Origin: an uncultured bacterium
Lineage (GTDB): Bacteria; Bacillota; Clostridia; Peptostreptococcales; Anaerovoracaceae
Assembly (NCBI GenBank): GCA_905214195.1
Contig: CAJMLH010000036.1
Span: 1 to 22,823 of the forward strand
Length of the DNA: 22,823 bases
Reading direction: 5' to 3'
In this document: piece after piece, positions 22,484-22,823 of the stretch
Numbering within the stretch: the stretch's first letter is position 1
How the letters are laid out: each line of letters starts with the position of its first letter
The notes under the pieces: model-generated
Database searches by the model: none
What the model saw: only the letters and a program-made list of their open reading frames with translations
Told to the model about the DNA's origin: nothing
Position numbers and translations under genes: made by a program

Positions 22484-22823
22484 AACACCGTAAACCCATA
22501 TTTTTTAAATATTTCAGCAGCCTTCTTGCTTTTTAAGAATTTCATGAAATCCTGAGCTTTATCAATATTTTTTGAGTTTTCAATCACTCCGGCAGGATAG
22601 ATTACCGGTTTATGTGTTCCTTTTTTTGCTTCGCAAACTATTTCAATATCTTTGCTCATGTTTGCATCAGTAGCATATACCACGCCGCAGTCTACCGCTC
22701 CGCTTTCAACCCAAGACAGCACAGTCCTTACATCAGAACCGAAATTTGCTTTCTGCTCTACCTTATCCCAAATTCCGATTGAGATTTCACCTGTTTTAAG
22801 AAATTTAATAACTGTTATATTTT
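22480..22823 (-). CDS. modA: Molybdate-binding protein, C-terminal part (gene runs off the right edge)
   Basis: The frame is open from the right edge of the window to the stop at 22480, giving about 113 residues of the C-terminal half of a ModA-type periplasmic/extracellular binding protein, which in Bacillota is usually a lipoprotein. Recognisable family segments are IGIWDKVEQKANFGSDV, VLSWVESGAVDCGVVYATDA with the conserved Tyr-Ala-Thr-Asp, KPVIYPAGVI and the ending FKKYGFTVL. A GTG at 22722 is an internal Val codon, not a start. The N-terminus, signal peptide and promoter lie outside the window. Confidence 0.93.
   Translation of the reverse strand, partial: NITVIKFLKTGEISIGIWDKVEQKANFGSDVRTVLSWVESGAVDCGVVYATDANMSKDIEIVCEAKKGTHKPVIYPAGVIENSKNIDKAQDFMKFLKSKKAAEIFKKYGFTVL

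Noticed and set aside
1..22823. CRISPR arrays, insertion sequences, prophage or integrase genes
   Set aside because: No regularly spaced repeats, transposase or integrase motifs, or tRNA-end duplications were seen on either strand.

Overview
The window looks like chromosomal DNA of a low-GC anaerobic Bacillota, most likely a Clostridia amino-acid fermenter. The signs are a rubrerythrin, an acyl-ACP thioesterase of bacterial type, an AGCS amino-acid symporter, a RocR-like sigma-54 activator, several M20 hydrolases, strong GGAGG ribosome binding sites and AT-rich spacers. Species cannot be read from the sequence. Nearly everything is on the minus strand; only a LysE exporter and a tRNA-Ser are on the plus strand. 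I see no insertion sequence, CRISPR array or phage gene.

Layout. (1) 1-1539: a terminator from a plus-strand gene outside the window, a long hairpin, an acyl-ACP thioesterase and rubrerythrin. (2) 1614-4289: a minus-strand unit HxlR regulator - exonuclease III - proC, coupled by overlaps or short gaps, divergent from a LysE-family exporter. The intergenic region between them carries palindromic sites placed on the exporter promoter. (3) 4306-5492: a two-gene unit of a catalytically degenerate signal-peptidase-like membrane protein and a small membrane protein. (4) 5643-17015: a block that appears devoted to uptake and hydrolysis of amino-acid derivatives. It holds an AGCS symporter, three RocB-like M20 paralogues of about 550 aa, one ArgE/DapE-like M20 enzyme, a YtcJ-like amidohydrolase and a PAS-AAA-Fis activator. 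A consensus sigma-54 promoter lies between the activator gene and the RocB-like gene after it. That RocB-like gene is interrupted by an in-frame TAG at codon 25. A structured intergenic element lies before the ArgE-like gene. (5) 17184-19587: a small acidic protein, a GNAT acetyltransferase, an ACT-less homoserine dehydrogenase and a NimA-like flavin protein. (6) 19806-20378: a DUF305-type protein with 21 cysteines. (7) 20627-22823: tRNA-Ser(GGA), convergent with a molybdate transporter operon modABC whose modA runs off the right edge.

How it may work together. The central block resembles the Bacillus roc theme (RocR activator, RocB hydrolase, sigma-54 promoter), but with the hydrolase family amplified and an amidohydrolase added. 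I infer that the cell scavenges N-substituted amino acids or small peptides and controls at least part of this by amino-acid supply. The HxlR unit joins a cysteine-rich repressor to a DNA repair nuclease, with a peroxide-reducing rubrerythrin just downstream, which suggests a stress response. Homologies are recognised from motifs by eye; no database search was run.
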